A stretch of DNA of 64,000 nucleotides from Bradyrhizobium cosmicum (GTDB lineage: Bacteria > Pseudomonadota > Alphaproteobacteria > Rhizobiales > Xanthobacteraceae). The notes below the pieces were generated by a model that did no database searches, was not told where the DNA came from, and saw only the letters and a program-made list of their open reading frames with translations. Made by a program: the position numbers and the translations under genes. Shown here in pieces: positions 45,538-53,819 of this stretch (position 1 is the stretch's first letter; each line of letters opens with the position of its first letter). The stretch covers positions 4,402,001-4,466,000 of the forward strand of contig NZ_CP041656.2 in assembly GCF_007290395.2 (NCBI RefSeq), in the 5' to 3' direction.

Positions 45538-47379
45538 ATGACATCGCCGCCCGCCTCCGCCTGGACCCGCTCGAAACCGCCTCTGCTGCGGTTTCTCGAC
45601 ACCTGCCTCAACGAATTCTCGGCCGAGACCTCCGGCCACGTCGCCGACTACATTCCCGAACTGAGCAAGGCCGACCCTGCCTATTTTGGCATCAGCCTCG
45701 CCACACTCGACGGCCATGTCTACGAGGTCGGCGACTCCAGGGTGCCCTTCACCATCCAGTCGATGTCGAAACCGTTCGTGTTCGCGTTGGCGCTGGATAT
45801 TCTCGGCGCCGGCCGGGTCGAAAGTGCAATCGGCGTCGAGCCTTCGGGCGATCCCTTCAACTCGATCCGGCTCAATTCCGACAACCATCCGTTCAACCCG
45901 ATGGTCAATGCCGGCGCGATCGCCTGTACCGGGCTGATCTACGACAGCAAGGGCCCGGATGCCTTCGAGCAGATCCGGCTCGCGCTCAGCCGCTTTGCGG
46001 GGCGCGACCTCGCCGTTGACGAGGCCGTCTACGCGTCCGAAAGCCAGACCGGCGACCGCAACCGCGCCATCGGCTATCTGCTCAAGACCAACGCCGTGAT
46101 CTCCGACAATGTCGCCGGCGTGCTCGACGTCTATTTCCGGCAATGCGCGGTGCTGGTCACGGCGCGCGACATCGCCGTGATGGCGGCGACGCTTGCCAAC
46201 CGCGGCCTCAATCCGGTCACCGGCGAGCAGGTGCTGAGCGCTTACGCGATCTCGCGTACGCTGTCGGTGATGACGTCATCAGGCATGTACGACTATGCCG
46301 GCGAATGGATCTACCGGATCGGTATCCCCGCCAAGAGCGGCGTCGGCGGCGGCATCCTGGCCGCACTGCCCGCCCGGCTCGGCCTCGGCAGCTATTCGCC
46401 CAAGCTCGACAAGCACGGCAACAGCGTGCGCGGCATCAAGGTCTGCGAGGCGCTGTCCTCGCATTACGACCTGCACATGCTCAACCGCAGCGACGACGCG
46501 CGCAACGCCGTCATCGCCGACTACGACATCGGCAAGAGCCCGTCCCGCCGCGTCCGCCGTCCACAGGAACGCGAGATCCTGGCCGCGCATGAGCAGGAGG
46601 TGCGGATCATCGAGCTGGTCGGAACGCTCTCGCTCTCGGCGGTCGATTACGTCTCGCGCCGGCTCGCCGGCCGGCCGCGGCCGCAATTCGTGATCTTCGA
46701 CCTGCATCGTGTCACCTCGACCACGCGCGCCGGTGCGCGGCTCGCGGCCGAGGCGTTCGAGGAGCTCGCCGCGCTGAACGTGACGGTGGTGCTGTCAGGC
46801 GTCAGGCGCGCTTCCAAGGAATGGGACACGTTGCGGGAATGGACGGCGGAGCTGAAGAACGTCCGCGACTTCTATCTGCTCGACACCGCGATCGAATGGG
46901 CCGAAGACCAGATCGTCTACCGCTATGGCGGTTCGATCGACTTCCACGAGACCACCGAGCTGGCCGAGCAGCCGCTGCTCGAAGGCCTCGGCGAGGAAGA
47001 GTTGACCGACCTTGCCTCGATCTGCAGCATCCGGACCTATCAGTCCGGTGCGAAGATCCTCACCACGGGCGATCCCGCCGATTCCCTGTTCTTCCTGCGC
47101 AGCGGCGCCGTGCATGTCACCCTGCCCGACGGCGTACGGCTGGCGACACTCACCGCCGGCATGGCGTTTGGCGAGATGGCGCTGATCGAGACCACACGTT
47201 CCGCCGACGTGTTCGCGGACATGGCGGCGACCGCGTTCGAGGTCTCCCTGAAGGATTTCGAGCGTTTCCGCAGGCAGCACCCGCGCGCCAGCGAGCGCGT
47301 CATGCGCAACCTCGCGCTGCTCCTCGCCGACCGCCTCATCGTGGCCAACGCCAAGGTGGATATCCTGACGTCGACGTGA
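45538..47379 (+). CDS. glsA: Glutaminase fused to STAS and cyclic-nucleotide-binding domains
   Basis: 613 residues. Residues ~15-300 are a serine-dependent glutaminase: catalytic Ser75-x-x-Lys78 in QSMSKPF, NAGAIACTG, ESQTGDRNRAIG and AKSGVGGGI. Residues ~335-445 form a STAS domain (EVRIIELVGTLSLSAVDYV to VVLSGVRRASKEW). Residues ~465-600 form a cNMP-binding domain (GDPADSLFFLRSGAVHVTL, GMAFGEMALIE). Plain bacterial GlsA is ~310 residues. The extra domains suggest control by a nucleotide or partner protein. ATG 45538 follows GGGAGG closely; a TTG seven codons earlier is possible. Last gene of the TRAP operon. Confidence 0.9.
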   Translation: MTSPPASAWTRSKPPLLRFLDTCLNEFSAETSGHVADYIPELSKADPAYFGISLATLDGHVYEVGDSRVPFTIQSMSKPFVFALALDILGAGRVESAIGVEPSGDPFNSIRLNSDNHPFNPMVNAGAIACTGLIYDSKGPDAFEQIRLALSRFAGRDLAVDEAVYASESQTGDRNRAIGYLLKTNAVISDNVAGVLDVYFRQCAVLVTARDIAVMAATLANRGLNPVTGEQVLSAYAISRTLSVMTSSGMYDYAGEWIYRIGIPAKSGVGGGILAALPARLGLGSYSPKLDKHGNSVRGIKVCEALSSHYDLHMLNRSDDARNAVIADYDIGKSPSRRVRRPQEREILAAHEQEVRIIELVGTLSLSAVDYVSRRLAGRPRPQFVIFDLHRVTSTTRAGARLAAEAFEELAALNVTVVLSGVRRASKEWDTLREWTAELKNVRDFYLLDTAIEWAEDQIVYRYGGSIDFHETTELAEQPLLEGLGEEELTDLASICSIRTYQSGAKILTTGDPADSLFFLRSGAVHVTLPDGVRLATLTAGMAFGEMALIETTRSADVFADMAATAFEVSLKDFERFRRQHPRASERVMRNLALLLADRLIVANAKVDILTST

Positions 47380-47382
47380 GCA

Positions 47383-47673
47383 CTACCGCGCGAGTCTCGC
47401 GCTGATCTTGGCCTTGCTCGCCGCAAGCACCTCCGAAGGCTTGAGGCCCAACGTGGCACACAGGCTGGCCCAATAGTAGACGACGTCGCCGAGTTCCTCC
47501 GCCATCGCGGCCTGATCAAGCGTGCCATCGCGCAGCAGCTTCTTGACGTGCTCGGCGACCTCGCCGGACTCCCCCGTGAGGCCGAGACCGAGATAAGCCA
47601 GCCGCTCGCTCGCCGGCGGCGGGGTGACCTTCGCAACCGTCGCAGCCCAATCAGCATAATCGTCGATGGTCAT
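47383..47673 (-). CDS. MazG-like nucleotide pyrophosphohydrolase
   Basis: 96 residues, a single all-alpha NTP-PPase domain. The metal-binding pattern is seen in GESGEVAEHVKK and EELGDVVYYWA (ExxE...ExxD). It would cleave NTP or dNTP to NMP and pyrophosphate, probably as a house-cleaning enzyme. The gene follows the CMD-family gene by 18 bases and converges on the glutaminase gene with 3 bases between. The assignment is by motif and length. Confidence 0.85.
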   Translation of the reverse strand: MTIDDYADWAATVAKVTPPPASERLAYLGLGLTGESGEVAEHVKKLLRDGTLDQAAMAEELGDVVYYWASLCATLGLKPSEVLAASKAKISARLAR

Positions 47674-47691
47674 AAGCCGGGCCCCGTCTGT

Positions 47692-48219
47692 CTACCCCAC
47701 CACTTCCGTGACCGGCTGGAGATCGATCTCGAACGTCTCCAGGAATTTCGAGGTCATGATGTAGAACCCGACCGAGAGCTGAAGCTCGACCAGCGCGGCC
47801 GGCGTCAGCTTTGCCGCGATCGCCTTGAAGGTCGCATCCGTCGGCTTCTTTAGCTTCACGACTTCATCGGTGAACGCGAGCGCGGCGCGCTGCGTCTCGT
47901 CGAAACATTTGGCGGCCTTCCAGTTCTCGAGCGCCTCGTTCTGCTCGTCGGTGACGCCCACATTCTTGCCGATGCGCTTGTGCGCGACGATCTCGTACGG
48001 CGCCTCGCACAGAATGCCGGTGCGCGTGATCGCGAGCTCGCGCACCACCGGATCGAGTTCGCCCTTGTGGCGGATGGCGCCGCCGAGTCGGCAGTACTGT
48101 TCGAAATAGCTCGGCGAATGCGACATCATCCGGAAGATGTTGGCATTGCGGTTCTTGTCGAGGATTTCGCGGGTACGATCGGATGCCTTGGACGGGTCGC
48201 TGTAGTCGATGCGGGCCAT
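47692..48219 (-). CDS. Carboxymuconolactone decarboxylase (AhpD-like) family protein
   Basis: 175 residues. The CMD domain centres on VRELAITRTGILCEAPYEIVAHKRIGKN. Only one cysteine is present at the active site (GILCEAPYE) where AhpD peroxidases have CxxC, so thiol-peroxidase activity is doubtful. Members of this branch include decarboxylases and uncharacterised proteins. AGGAAAATC precedes the ATG. Upstream of the MazG-like gene, probably cotranscribed. Function not assigned beyond family. Confidence 0.85.
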   Translation of the reverse strand: MARIDYSDPSKASDRTREILDKNRNANIFRMMSHSPSYFEQYCRLGGAIRHKGELDPVVRELAITRTGILCEAPYEIVAHKRIGKNVGVTDEQNEALENWKAAKCFDETQRAALAFTDEVVKLKKPTDATFKAIAAKLTPAALVELQLSVGFYIMTSKFLETFEIDLQPVTEVVG

Positions 48220-48503
48220 GATTTTCCTGGGTTTTTTCTCGAAGACTTCTTGGGGCTTTTATTACTTTTTGTCGTTAGCGGGATAAGTCCCGGGAAACTC
48301 TATGCGCGCGCAACCTTGGGAGCAACATGATCGAGTCAAAATGCCGCCGCATTGCTGATCGACCTTGGCACAGTCGATATTCGCCGCGTGGGGACAAATC
48401 GCGGTGAGTACTCGCAAGGGGTGTTCCGAGTAAAAACAATTGGCCGTCGGAGCGTGAGTAGCGCGCAACGATGAGTCACGCCCAAGTCTAGGGAGAAAAA
48501 GGC

Positions 48504-48605
48504 ATGAAGGAAGCCACCAAGGGGGCGGCCTCGGGAGCGCTCGCGCATATGCTGGCGGTGACGGCGATGCTGGTCATCGCCAGCATCTTGTTCTACGGGC
48601 GTTAG
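48504..48605 (+). CDS. Small membrane protein, 33 residues
   Basis: It begins MKEATKGAASGALAHMLAVT and ends ILFYGR. A short basic, small-residue N-terminus is followed by one membrane helix (~13-30). GGGAG lies 10 bases before the ATG. The composition resembles small inner-membrane proteins of alphaproteobacteria. It stands alone, divergent from the CMD gene and followed by a palindromic repeat. Function unknown. Confidence 0.55.
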   Translation: MKEATKGAASGALAHMLAVTAMLVIASILFYGR

Positions 48606-48630
48606 TAAGAGTTGCGTTAGCAAGAGTTTT

Positions 48631-48713
48631 CGTCATTCCGGGGTGGCCCTCGCACAGGCCAGGCCCAGAACTCCCGTTCCAGGCTCGGTCCCTCGGACCG
48701 CCCCCGAATGACG
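48631..48713. repeat. Dispersed palindromic repeat (CATTCCGGGG type)
   Basis: Ends CGTCATTCCGGGGTGG and CCCCCGAATGACG pair imperfectly around a GC-rich middle. It lies between the 33-residue gene and the convergent DUF35 gene, and may end both transcripts. Confidence 0.65.
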
Positions 48714-48720
48714 AATCCCG

Positions 48721-49080
48721 CTATTTCCTTTTCGTAAAGAACGGCACCAGTTTTCCGGCGAACGACTTGAAGGTCGCATCGACCTCGTCGCCGATGGCCA
48801 GACCGTTCTCGCCGTGCGCCATCATGCGAAAGCCCTCGGCGCAATCGACCAGCAGGATGTTGTAGGGCACGTGCGCGCGTGTCTCGGGCGTGGCGGCGCG
48901 GCAGACCAGCGAGGTCGCATAGACCCTGCCCTTGCCGCTGGCACGCGCCTCGGGCGGATCGGAGGCGCCGCAAGCCGCGCAGAACGCGCGGTGAAAATAC
49001 TGCACATGGCCGCATGCGGCGCAGGTCTGAAAAGTGATGGCCTGTTCGCCCTTGGTCCAGTCCGCCAGACGCTCGCTCAT
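48721..49080 (-). CDS. DUF35 / zinc-ribbon OB-fold acyl-CoA-associated protein
   Basis: 119 residues. A zinc ribbon (Cys20, Cys23, Cys34, Cys37 in CAACG ... FCAACG) precedes an OB-fold (GKGRVYATSLV to GDEVDATFKSF). Proteins of this kind pair with thiolase-like partners, for example in Ltp2-ChsH2 steroid aldolases, where the OB-fold part helps form the active complex. It overlaps the thiolase-like gene by 4 bases (ATGA), a strong sign of a complex. Confidence 0.9.
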   Translation of the reverse strand: MSERLADWTKGEQAITFQTCAACGHVQYFHRAFCAACGASDPPEARASGKGRVYATSLVCRAATPETRAHVPYNILLVDCAEGFRMMAHGENGLAIGDEVDATFKSFAGKLVPFFTKRK

Positions 49081-50213
49081 CGCACCCGCTCCAGGAACAT
49101 GCTGACATGGGACGACAGCACGCCGCCGTCGCCGTGCAGCAGCGCGATCGAGGCGTCGCGCACCTGCCGATTCACGGCCCGCCCCGTCATCTGCAAATGC
49201 GCTTCGACCAGATGCGCCATCGCGCCGCCGACGCCGCAATGGCCGTAGCTGAGCAGCCCGCCATGGGTGTTGAGCGGCATGGCGCCGTCGCGGCTGAAAT
49301 GGCCTGATCGCACGCGGGCCGCCGCCTCGCCGCGACCGGCAAGGCCGAGGTCTTCCAGCAGCATGGCGAGGGTGATGGTGAAACTGTCGTAGATGGCGGC
49401 ATAGCGCACGTCCGAGATCGCAAGGCCCGTGGCTTTCCTGGCGCGGGCGATCGAGATCTCGGCGCCGAGTTCGCTGAGCGCGGGCGCGGCCGTGACGTGC
49501 TGATGGGTATGGGCCTGCGCGCAGCCGCGGATGCGTACGCCGGCCTCCCCGGTCCGCTCGCGGCTGATCACGAACGCCGCGCCGCCATCGGACACCGGGC
49601 AGCAGTCGAGCAGCTTGAGCGGCATCGCTACCGGCTTCGAGGCCATGACGTCGGCGACCGTGATCGGATCTTGGAATTGCGCGCCGGGATGGGTGCAGGC
49701 GTGGCTGCGCATCAGCACCGCGAACTCGGCGAGGTCCGCTTCGGTCACGCCGTATTCGTGCATATAGCGCGTGGCCACGAGGCCGTAATAGGCGGGAATG
49801 GTCGGGCCAAGCGGCACCTCATAGTCGGGATGACCGACCTGTGCCAGCGCCTGGATCGAGGCGTCGCGGCTCTGTCCTGTGAGACGATTCTCGCCGGCGA
49901 CCACGAGCACGTTGCGCGCAACGCCTGCTTCGACGAGATGATGTGCGAGCATGGTCATCGCCAGCCCCGTGGCGCCGCCGACCTGCACGGCATGAGCGTA
50001 GGACGGGCGGATGCCAAAATGCTCGGCGAACACGGTCGCCAGCATGATGTGGGGTGAGACCGTGGAATAGCCGCAGAGGATGCCGTCGATGTCCGAACGC
50101 TTGAGCCCGGCATCGTCGAGCGCGGCTTGCGCCGCCTTGCTCATCAGGTCGAGCGAGGATGACCCCTCGTGCTTGCCATAGGGCGTGAGGCCGACGCCGG
50201 TGATGAAGCTCAT
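49077..50213 (-). CDS. Thiolase-like (Ltp/SCP2-type) protein lacking the nucleophilic Cys
   Basis: 378 residues, thiolase fold. Where a true thiolase such as the one at 51887 has VENACATG, this protein has VQVGGATG (~76-83), so Gly80 replaces the cysteine. The C-terminal GGLLSYGHCGVGGAM keeps the histidine. Family members of this type with a DUF35 partner act as retro-aldolases on acyl-CoA side chains instead of thiolases. It is preceded by the CoA-transferase gene (9 bases) and followed by DUF35. Confidence 0.88.
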   Translation of the reverse strand: MSFITGVGLTPYGKHEGSSSLDLMSKAAQAALDDAGLKRSDIDGILCGYSTVSPHIMLATVFAEHFGIRPSYAHAVQVGGATGLAMTMLAHHLVEAGVARNVLVVAGENRLTGQSRDASIQALAQVGHPDYEVPLGPTIPAYYGLVATRYMHEYGVTEADLAEFAVLMRSHACTHPGAQFQDPITVADVMASKPVAMPLKLLDCCPVSDGGAAFVISRERTGEAGVRIRGCAQAHTHQHVTAAPALSELGAEISIARARKATGLAISDVRYAAIYDSFTITLAMLLEDLGLAGRGEAAARVRSGHFSRDGAMPLNTHGGLLSYGHCGVGGAMAHLVEAHLQMTGRAVNRQVRDASIALLHGDGGVLSSHVSMFLERVR

Positions 50214-50222
50214 GGCGGTCCC

Positions 50223-51428
50223 CTACGTCTCGTCCGGCGGCGAACGCGTGACGCCGTCGCGGACCATGGCGGCAATCTCGTCCTGGGAGTAACCGACCTC
50301 GCGCAAAATCTCCGCGCCGTGCTCGTTGAGCCGCGGCGCCAGCCGCACCGGCTCCGCCTCGGTCTCCGACCAGGTCGCCGTGACCTTCATGCTGCGGATC
50401 GGCCCCTCGGTCGGATGGTTCACGACCGGGAAGAACCTCGTCGCCTCCAGATGCTCGTCGTGGAGCACGCCCTGCAAATCATGCATCGGCATCACAGGCA
50501 CGTCGGCCTTGGTCAGCAGGTCGATCCATTCCGCCGTGGTGCGCGTCTCGAAAATGCACGCGAGCTCGGCGTAGACTACGTCGATATTGGCGGCGCGGCC
50601 GGCGAAAGTCGCGAACATCGGATCGGCGCGCAGATCGTCGCGCCCCGTCGCCTTGAAGAAATTCTCCCACTGCTTGTCGTTGTAGACGATGACACTGAGA
50701 TAGCCGTCCGACGTCTTGTACGGCCTGCGGTCGCGCGACAGATGCCGGGCGTAGCCGCCCTTGTCGAGCGGCGGCTCATAGGTAAGCCCGCCCATGTGGT
50801 CGCCCATGACGAAGCCCGCCATGGTCTCGAACATCGGAATGTCGACGCGCTGGCCGCGGCCGGTGCGATCCCGATGCACGAGGCTGGCACAGATCGCGCC
50901 GACGGCGGTCAGGCCGACGATGCGGTCGACCAGCGCGTTCGGCACGTAGCGCGGCACGCCATCGCCGGTCTGCGCCATTAACGCGGGAAGCGCCGTGGCG
51001 CCCTGGATCAGATCGTCATAGGCGGGTTTTGCCGCATATGGCCCGTCCTGGCCAAAGCCGAACACACCGGCATAGACCAGGCGCGGATTGATTTTCGAGA
51101 CGATGTCATAGCCGAGCTGAAGCCGCGCCATCGCCTGCGGGCGAACATTGTAGACGAGAACGTCTGCGTCCTTCAGCAGCCGCAGGACGGCCTCGCGGCC
51201 GCCGGGCTTCTTCAGGTCGAGGCAGATCGAGCGCTTGCTGCGATTGGTGTTGAGGAACACCGGACCCATGCCGGTGTGCCGCATCGGGCCGATCAGGCGG
51301 GTGACGTCGCCGTCGAGCGATTCGACCTTGATCACGTCGGCACCGTAATCGCCGAGCATCTGGGTCGCATAGGGCCCCATCAGCACGGTGGTCATGTCAA
51401 CGACCTTGATGCCCTTCAACGGCCCCAT
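50223..51428 (-). CDS. Class III (CaiB/BaiF) CoA transferase
   Basis: 401 residues, formyl-CoA transferase fold. N-terminal GIKVVDMTTVLMGPYATQML and DYGADVIKVES, catalytic aspartate near residue 138 in KPAYDDLIQG, and GRGQRVDIPMFETMAGF. It moves CoA between acids. First gene of a three-gene operon with the thiolase-like and DUF35 genes, it probably activates the acid that this pair then cleaves. The acid is unknown. Confidence 0.92.
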   Translation of the reverse strand: MGPLKGIKVVDMTTVLMGPYATQMLGDYGADVIKVESLDGDVTRLIGPMRHTGMGPVFLNTNRSKRSICLDLKKPGGREAVLRLLKDADVLVYNVRPQAMARLQLGYDIVSKINPRLVYAGVFGFGQDGPYAAKPAYDDLIQGATALPALMAQTGDGVPRYVPNALVDRIVGLTAVGAICASLVHRDRTGRGQRVDIPMFETMAGFVMGDHMGGLTYEPPLDKGGYARHLSRDRRPYKTSDGYLSVIVYNDKQWENFFKATGRDDLRADPMFATFAGRAANIDVVYAELACIFETRTTAEWIDLLTKADVPVMPMHDLQGVLHDEHLEATRFFPVVNHPTEGPIRSMKVTATWSETEAEPVRLAPRLNEHGAEILREVGYSQDEIAAMVRDGVTRSPPDET

Positions 51429-51552
51429 TCGTTCGCTCCCGATTGCGCAAGGCCAGATCGACCCCGCGATTTCGGTCAGCTAACGGCAGTGACGCCGCGC
51501 GCGCAAGGGCGGCCAAGGTATGGCCGCATGCGCCGCAAGGCGATATCGGCCG

Positions 51553-51759
51553 CTATTTCTTCTGGCGGGATTCGCGGATCTTGAGGAGCCGGTCGAGCTC
51601 GTCATTCTGCTGGTTGAGGCGATCGGCAATGCGGGACTCGCTCTGCTCGCCCGAGGCAGCCGCAGCCTGCTCGATCAACTGCCTGATATTATCCTCGAGG
51701 ATCGCGATGCGATCGTTGAGTGCGTCCATCGACAGCGAGTCTTCGTAGTCATTGCTCAT
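51553..51759 (-). CDS. Small coiled-coil protein, SlyX-like in shape
   Basis: 68 residues. Heptads run from ~10 to 60 (DALNDRIAILEDNIRQLIEQ and DRLNQQNDELDRLLKI), giving one or two amphipathic helices with no cysteines or membrane part. ATG 51759 has AGGGAA upstream. The overall shape recalls SlyX, but I cannot confirm the family. It sits alone between the CoA-transferase and thiolase genes. Confidence 0.6.
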   Translation of the reverse strand: MSNDYEDSLSMDALNDRIAILEDNIRQLIEQAAAASGEQSESRIADRLNQQNDELDRLLKIRESRQKK

Positions 51760-51825
51760 GATGTATTCCCTGCAAATCAATCAGGAGCTTTAAGGGGCCC
51801 CGGCGCGCCCACCATGATCTAGCGC

Positions 51826-51867
51826 AAGAAAGAAGGTGGGCACGGAGCTTTCGCACCTTTGCCCACC
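51826..51867 (-). terminator. Rho-independent-type terminator of thiolase gene
   Basis: On the minus strand an 8-bp stem GGTGGGCA / TGCCCACC (51867-51860 and 51842-51835) with a 17-base loop is followed by TTCTTTCTT. It begins 20 bases past the stop of the thiolase gene. The best terminator in the window. Confidence 0.6.
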
Positions 51868-51886
51868 CAACGGAAGCGACAAGACG

Positions 51887-53056
51887 TTACTTCAGCGGCT
51901 CCAGCACGGAGACGTAGTTGGCCACCGCGGCGCCGCCCATGTTGAAGATGCCGCCGAGTTTTGCATTCTTGAGCTGCATGCCCTCGGGCGCCTGGCCTGC
52001 GAGCTGCATCGCGGTCATCACGTGCATGGACACGCCGGTGGCGCCGATCGGGTGGCCCTTGGCCTTGAGGCCGCCGGACGGATTGACCGGCAGCTTGCCG
52101 TCCTTGAGCGTCCAGCCTTCCTTGATGGCGCGGGCGCCCTGTCCCCTCGGCGTCAGGCCCATCGCTTCGTATTCGATCAGCTCGGCGACGGTGAAGCAGT
52201 CATGGGTCTCGACAAAGGAGAGATCGGAAAGCGTCACGCCCGCCTGCTCCAGCGCGCGCTGCCAGGCGACCGTGCAGCCCTCGAACTGGAGGATGTCGCG
52301 CTTGGACATCGGCAGGAAGTCCTGGGCATGCGCGGTGGCGCGGAAGCCGATCGACTTGCTCATGCTCTTGGCGGTCTCGGCATCGGCCAGGATCAGCGCC
52401 GCGGCGCCGTCGGAGACCAGCGAGCAGTCGGTGCGCTTCAGCGGGCCGGCAACGTAAGGGTTCTTCTCGCTCTCGGCACGGCAGAAGTCGAAGCCGAAAT
52501 CCTTGCGCATCTGGGCGAAGGGATTGGCGACGCCGTTCTTGTGGTTCTTGGCCGCGATCAGCGCCAGCGCATCGGACTGATCGCCGTATTTCTGGAAATA
52601 GGAGCTGGCGATCTTGCCGAACACTCCGGCGAAGCCGCCGACGGTTTCCCCGTCCTCCGGCAGGTAGGACGCCTTGAGCAGGTTCTTGCCGATCTCCGGG
52701 CCCGGTGTACGCGTCATCTGCTCGACGCCGACGACCAGCACGATCTTGGCCGCACCGGCGGCGATCGCGCGCAGGCCCTGATGCACGGCGGCAGAACCCG
52801 TGGCGCAGGCATTCTCAACCCGGGTGGCCGGCTTGAAACGCAGCTTCGGGTCGGCCTGGAGCACCAGCGACGCCGTGAAATCCTGCGGCGAGAAACCGGC
52901 GTTGAAATGGCCGAGCACGATCTCGTCGACGTCGCCGGCCGGAATGCCGGCATCCGCCAGCGCCTCGTTGGCGACCTTTACCACGAGGCTTTCCACGGTC
53001 TCGGTGTCGAACTTGCCGAACGGCGTATGAGCCCATCCGACGATGCTGGCGGTCAT
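51887..53056 (-). CDS. Acetyl-CoA acetyltransferase (thiolase)
   Basis: 389 residues. The nucleophile is Cys84 in VENACATGSAAV, with SFVETHDCFTVAELI and GGLKAKGHPIGATG completing the site. It resembles the SCP2-like thiolase branch, but with the catalytic cysteine kept. It may cleave 3-ketoacyl-CoA of branched or cyclic acids. Its own terminator follows it; a GCTAAG-T-CTTAGC palindrome stands 55 bases before the start. Confidence 0.9.
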   Translation of the reverse strand: MTASIVGWAHTPFGKFDTETVESLVVKVANEALADAGIPAGDVDEIVLGHFNAGFSPQDFTASLVLQADPKLRFKPATRVENACATGSAAVHQGLRAIAAGAAKIVLVVGVEQMTRTPGPEIGKNLLKASYLPEDGETVGGFAGVFGKIASSYFQKYGDQSDALALIAAKNHKNGVANPFAQMRKDFGFDFCRAESEKNPYVAGPLKRTDCSLVSDGAAALILADAETAKSMSKSIGFRATAHAQDFLPMSKRDILQFEGCTVAWQRALEQAGVTLSDLSFVETHDCFTVAELIEYEAMGLTPRGQGARAIKEGWTLKDGKLPVNPSGGLKAKGHPIGATGVSMHVMTAMQLAGQAPEGMQLKNAKLGGIFNMGGAAVANYVSVLEPLK

Positions 53057-53096
53057 GGTCTTTTCTCCCTGGGGTCGTCTGATCTCGGTCTTTGCT

Positions 53097-53123
53097 TAAG
53101 TCTTGGCTGAGCTAAGTCTTAGC
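53097..53123. promoter_or_regulatory. TAAGTCTT direct repeat with GCTAAG-T-CTTAGC palindrome
   Basis: TAAGTCTT occurs at 53097 and 53113 (16-base period); the second copy is the core of a perfect 13-bp palindrome (53111-53123). It lies between eda and the thiolase gene. A regulator site is likely, a terminator for eda less so. Confidence 0.45.
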
Positions 53124-53140
53124 GCAGGGTTGGCAAGACT

Positions 53141-53791
53141 TCACCCGGCTTTCAGGGCCTGGAGGCTGCGCTGGCAGATGGCAGTTATGCCGGCCCAGTT
53201 CCCGGCCTTGATCTCCGCGGCCGGGCACAGCCAGGAACCGCCGACCGCGACCACGTTGGGCTCGGCGAGCCAGGTCGCCGCATTGGCCTCGCCGACGCCG
53301 CCTGTGGGGCAGAACCGCACGTTCGGGAACGGGCCGCCGAGGGCGCGCAGGCCCTTGATGCCGCCGGCCTGCTCGGCCGGGAAGAACTTTGCGACGTCGA
53401 AGCCGTAGGACAGCGCCATCATCAGCTCGGACGCGGTGGCAATGCCGGGCGCAAACGGCAGGGAGCTGTCGGTGGCGGCCTTCAGGAGATCGGGGGTCAG
53501 GCCCGGGCTGATGCCGAACGCGACGCCGAGCTTCTCGACGCGGGTAAAGTCGGCCGGATTGAGGATCGTGCCGATGCCGACGACCGCCTCGGGCACCTCG
53601 GCCATCATCGCCCTTGCCGCCTCGATCGCGACGGGGGTGCGCATGGTCACCTCCAACGTGCCGATGCCGCCGGCGACCAGTGCACGCGCCAGCGGCACGG
53701 CGTCCTGGATGCGCTCGATGGTGAGGACGGGAATGACGGTCGCGGCCTTGAACAGCGCGACGAGGTGGTTCTGCTGGGCGCTCGTGGTCAT
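53141..53791 (-). CDS. eda: 2-dehydro-3-deoxy-phosphogluconate (KDPG) aldolase
   Basis: 216 residues, class I aldolase. The Schiff-base lysine is Lys135 in DVAKFFPAEQ and the general base is Glu47 in TLEVTMRTP. Phosphate-binding loops are GGVGEANAATW and the GGSW segment. It splits KDPG (or KDPGal) to pyruvate and glyceraldehyde-3-phosphate. It follows the KDG kinase gene by 28 bases and is last in the operon, completing the sugar-acid route. Confidence 0.95.
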   Translation of the reverse strand: MTTSAQQNHLVALFKAATVIPVLTIERIQDAVPLARALVAGGIGTLEVTMRTPVAIEAARAMMAEVPEAVVGIGTILNPADFTRVEKLGVAFGISPGLTPDLLKAATDSSLPFAPGIATASELMMALSYGFDVAKFFPAEQAGGIKGLRALGGPFPNVRFCPTGGVGEANAATWLAEPNVVAVGGSWLCPAAEIKAGNWAGITAICQRSLQALKAG

Positions 53792-53819
53792 CTTGGCTTT
53801 CGTTTCACTTGGTGGCGAG

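Noticed and set aside
44254..46143. 629-codon minus-strand frame opposite the TRAP permease and glutaminase
   Set aside because: Antisense shadow with biased composition. The plus-strand genes carry clear catalytic and membrane motifs.
47692..48219. AhpD-type peroxidase assignment for the CMD-family protein
   Set aside because: The CxxC pair is missing (only GILCEAPYE), so I kept the family-level name.
48262..48468. Cysteine-rich 68-codon frame on the minus strand
   Set aside because: It would start with TTG without a ribosome site, and the cysteine pattern fits no family I know. Worth a conservation check but not supported as a gene.
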